13,320 bases of DNA from contig CAZCDM010000048.1 in assembly GCA_964497475.1 (NCBI GenBank), forward strand, positions 1-13,320. Reading direction: 5' to 3'. Within the stretch, counting starts at the first letter, position 1. Each line of letters opens with the position of its first letter. The notes under the pieces were generated by a model. That model made no database searches, had not been told where the DNA came from, and saw only the letters and a list, made by a program, of their open reading frames with translations. The position numbers were made by a program, and so were the translations under genes. This document shows positions 13,158 through 13,320 of this stretch, piece after piece. The stretch is from CAZCDM01 sp964497475 (GTDB lineage Bacteria > Planctomycetota > Phycisphaerae > SM23-33).

Positions 13158-13320
13158 ATGAGTCCAATACGAATTACGATTGTTTGCGTGTATGTCATCG
13201 GCCTGGTGAGCTTGGGTCCGGTTCAGGCTGGCGAACCGGCCCTGCCGAGTACCCCCCAGCTGCTCGAGGAATTCATCGCCCTTGACAACGCCTTCAACGA
13301 CGGCAAGGGGTATTCCGAGG
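13158..13320 (+). CDS. Secreted protein of unknown function, N-terminus only
   Basis: 54 codons seen, running off the right edge. The N-terminus is a typical signal peptide: a short basic part (MSPIR), a hydrophobic core (ITIVCVYVIGLVSLG) and a likely signal peptidase I site after PVQA at residue 24. The mature part starts GEPALPSTPQLLEEFIALDNAFNDG and looks helical. No family can be named from so little. An in-frame ATG at 13149 would add three residues but overlaps the -10 box. The gene follows the palindrome-rich gap and seems to be a separate unit from dnaB. Confidence 0.7.
   Translation, partial: MSPIRITIVCVYVIGLVSLGPVQAGEPALPSTPQLLEEFIALDNAFNDGKGYSE

Noticed and set aside
12845..13198. 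Open frames on both strands inside the palindrome-rich gap
   Set aside because: They are made of palindromic repeat sequence, have no domain and conflict with each other.

Overview
The window looks like a chromosomal segment of a GC-rich Gram-negative bacterium, most likely a member of the Planctomycetota (Phycisphaerae-like). This is inferred from the high GC, a DUF2617-like gene, clusters of short GC-rich palindromes between genes, lipopolysaccharide-type envelope genes and the housekeeping gene order. No taxonomic marker gene is present to prove it.

Region 1 (1-885): two divergent DNA-binding regulators face away from a gap of about 64 bp. The minus-strand one resembles the N-terminal domain of phage CI repressors and runs off the left edge. 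The plus-strand one is an HTH protein fused to a LexA/CI-type S24 domain whose Ser-Lys dyad is intact but which has no room for an autocleavage site. A short hairpin with a T-run lies between them.

Region 2 (886-5415): an envelope-glycan operon on the plus strand. It encodes a GT4-like glycosyltransferase, a protein with two tandem WaaP/InaA-type kinase domains, a GT9 heptosyltransferase-like enzyme and a DUF2062 membrane protein. The last three genes are linked by ATGA stop/start overlaps, so they are probably translated together and build or decorate an LPS-core-like glycan.

Region 3 (5416-6472): a DUF2617-like gene with its own near-leaderless promoter, then a very good sigma70-type promoter, about 220 nt of foldable non-coding sequence, and tRNA-Gln(UUG).

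Region 4 (6473-12649): a housekeeping run on the plus strand: prs, rplY (L25/Ctc), pth, rpsF (S6), ssb, rpsR (S18), rplI (L9) and dnaB. Three of the ribosomal proteins (L25, S6, L9) carry acidic C-terminal tails; the S6 tail is built from a 48-bp tandem repeat. A 438-bp gap with repeated GC-rich palindromic elements separates rplI from dnaB, which appears to have its own promoter.

Region 5 (12650-13320): about 500 bp containing at least nine inverted repeats and no believable gene, then the start of a gene for a secreted protein that runs off the right edge.

I found no CRISPR array, transposase, integrase or toxin-antitoxin pair. The most notable points are the uncleavable-looking S24 regulator in a divergent pair, the double WaaP kinase, the candidate structured RNA before tRNA-Gln, the leaderless-promoter pattern, the S6 repeat tail and the palindrome clusters.
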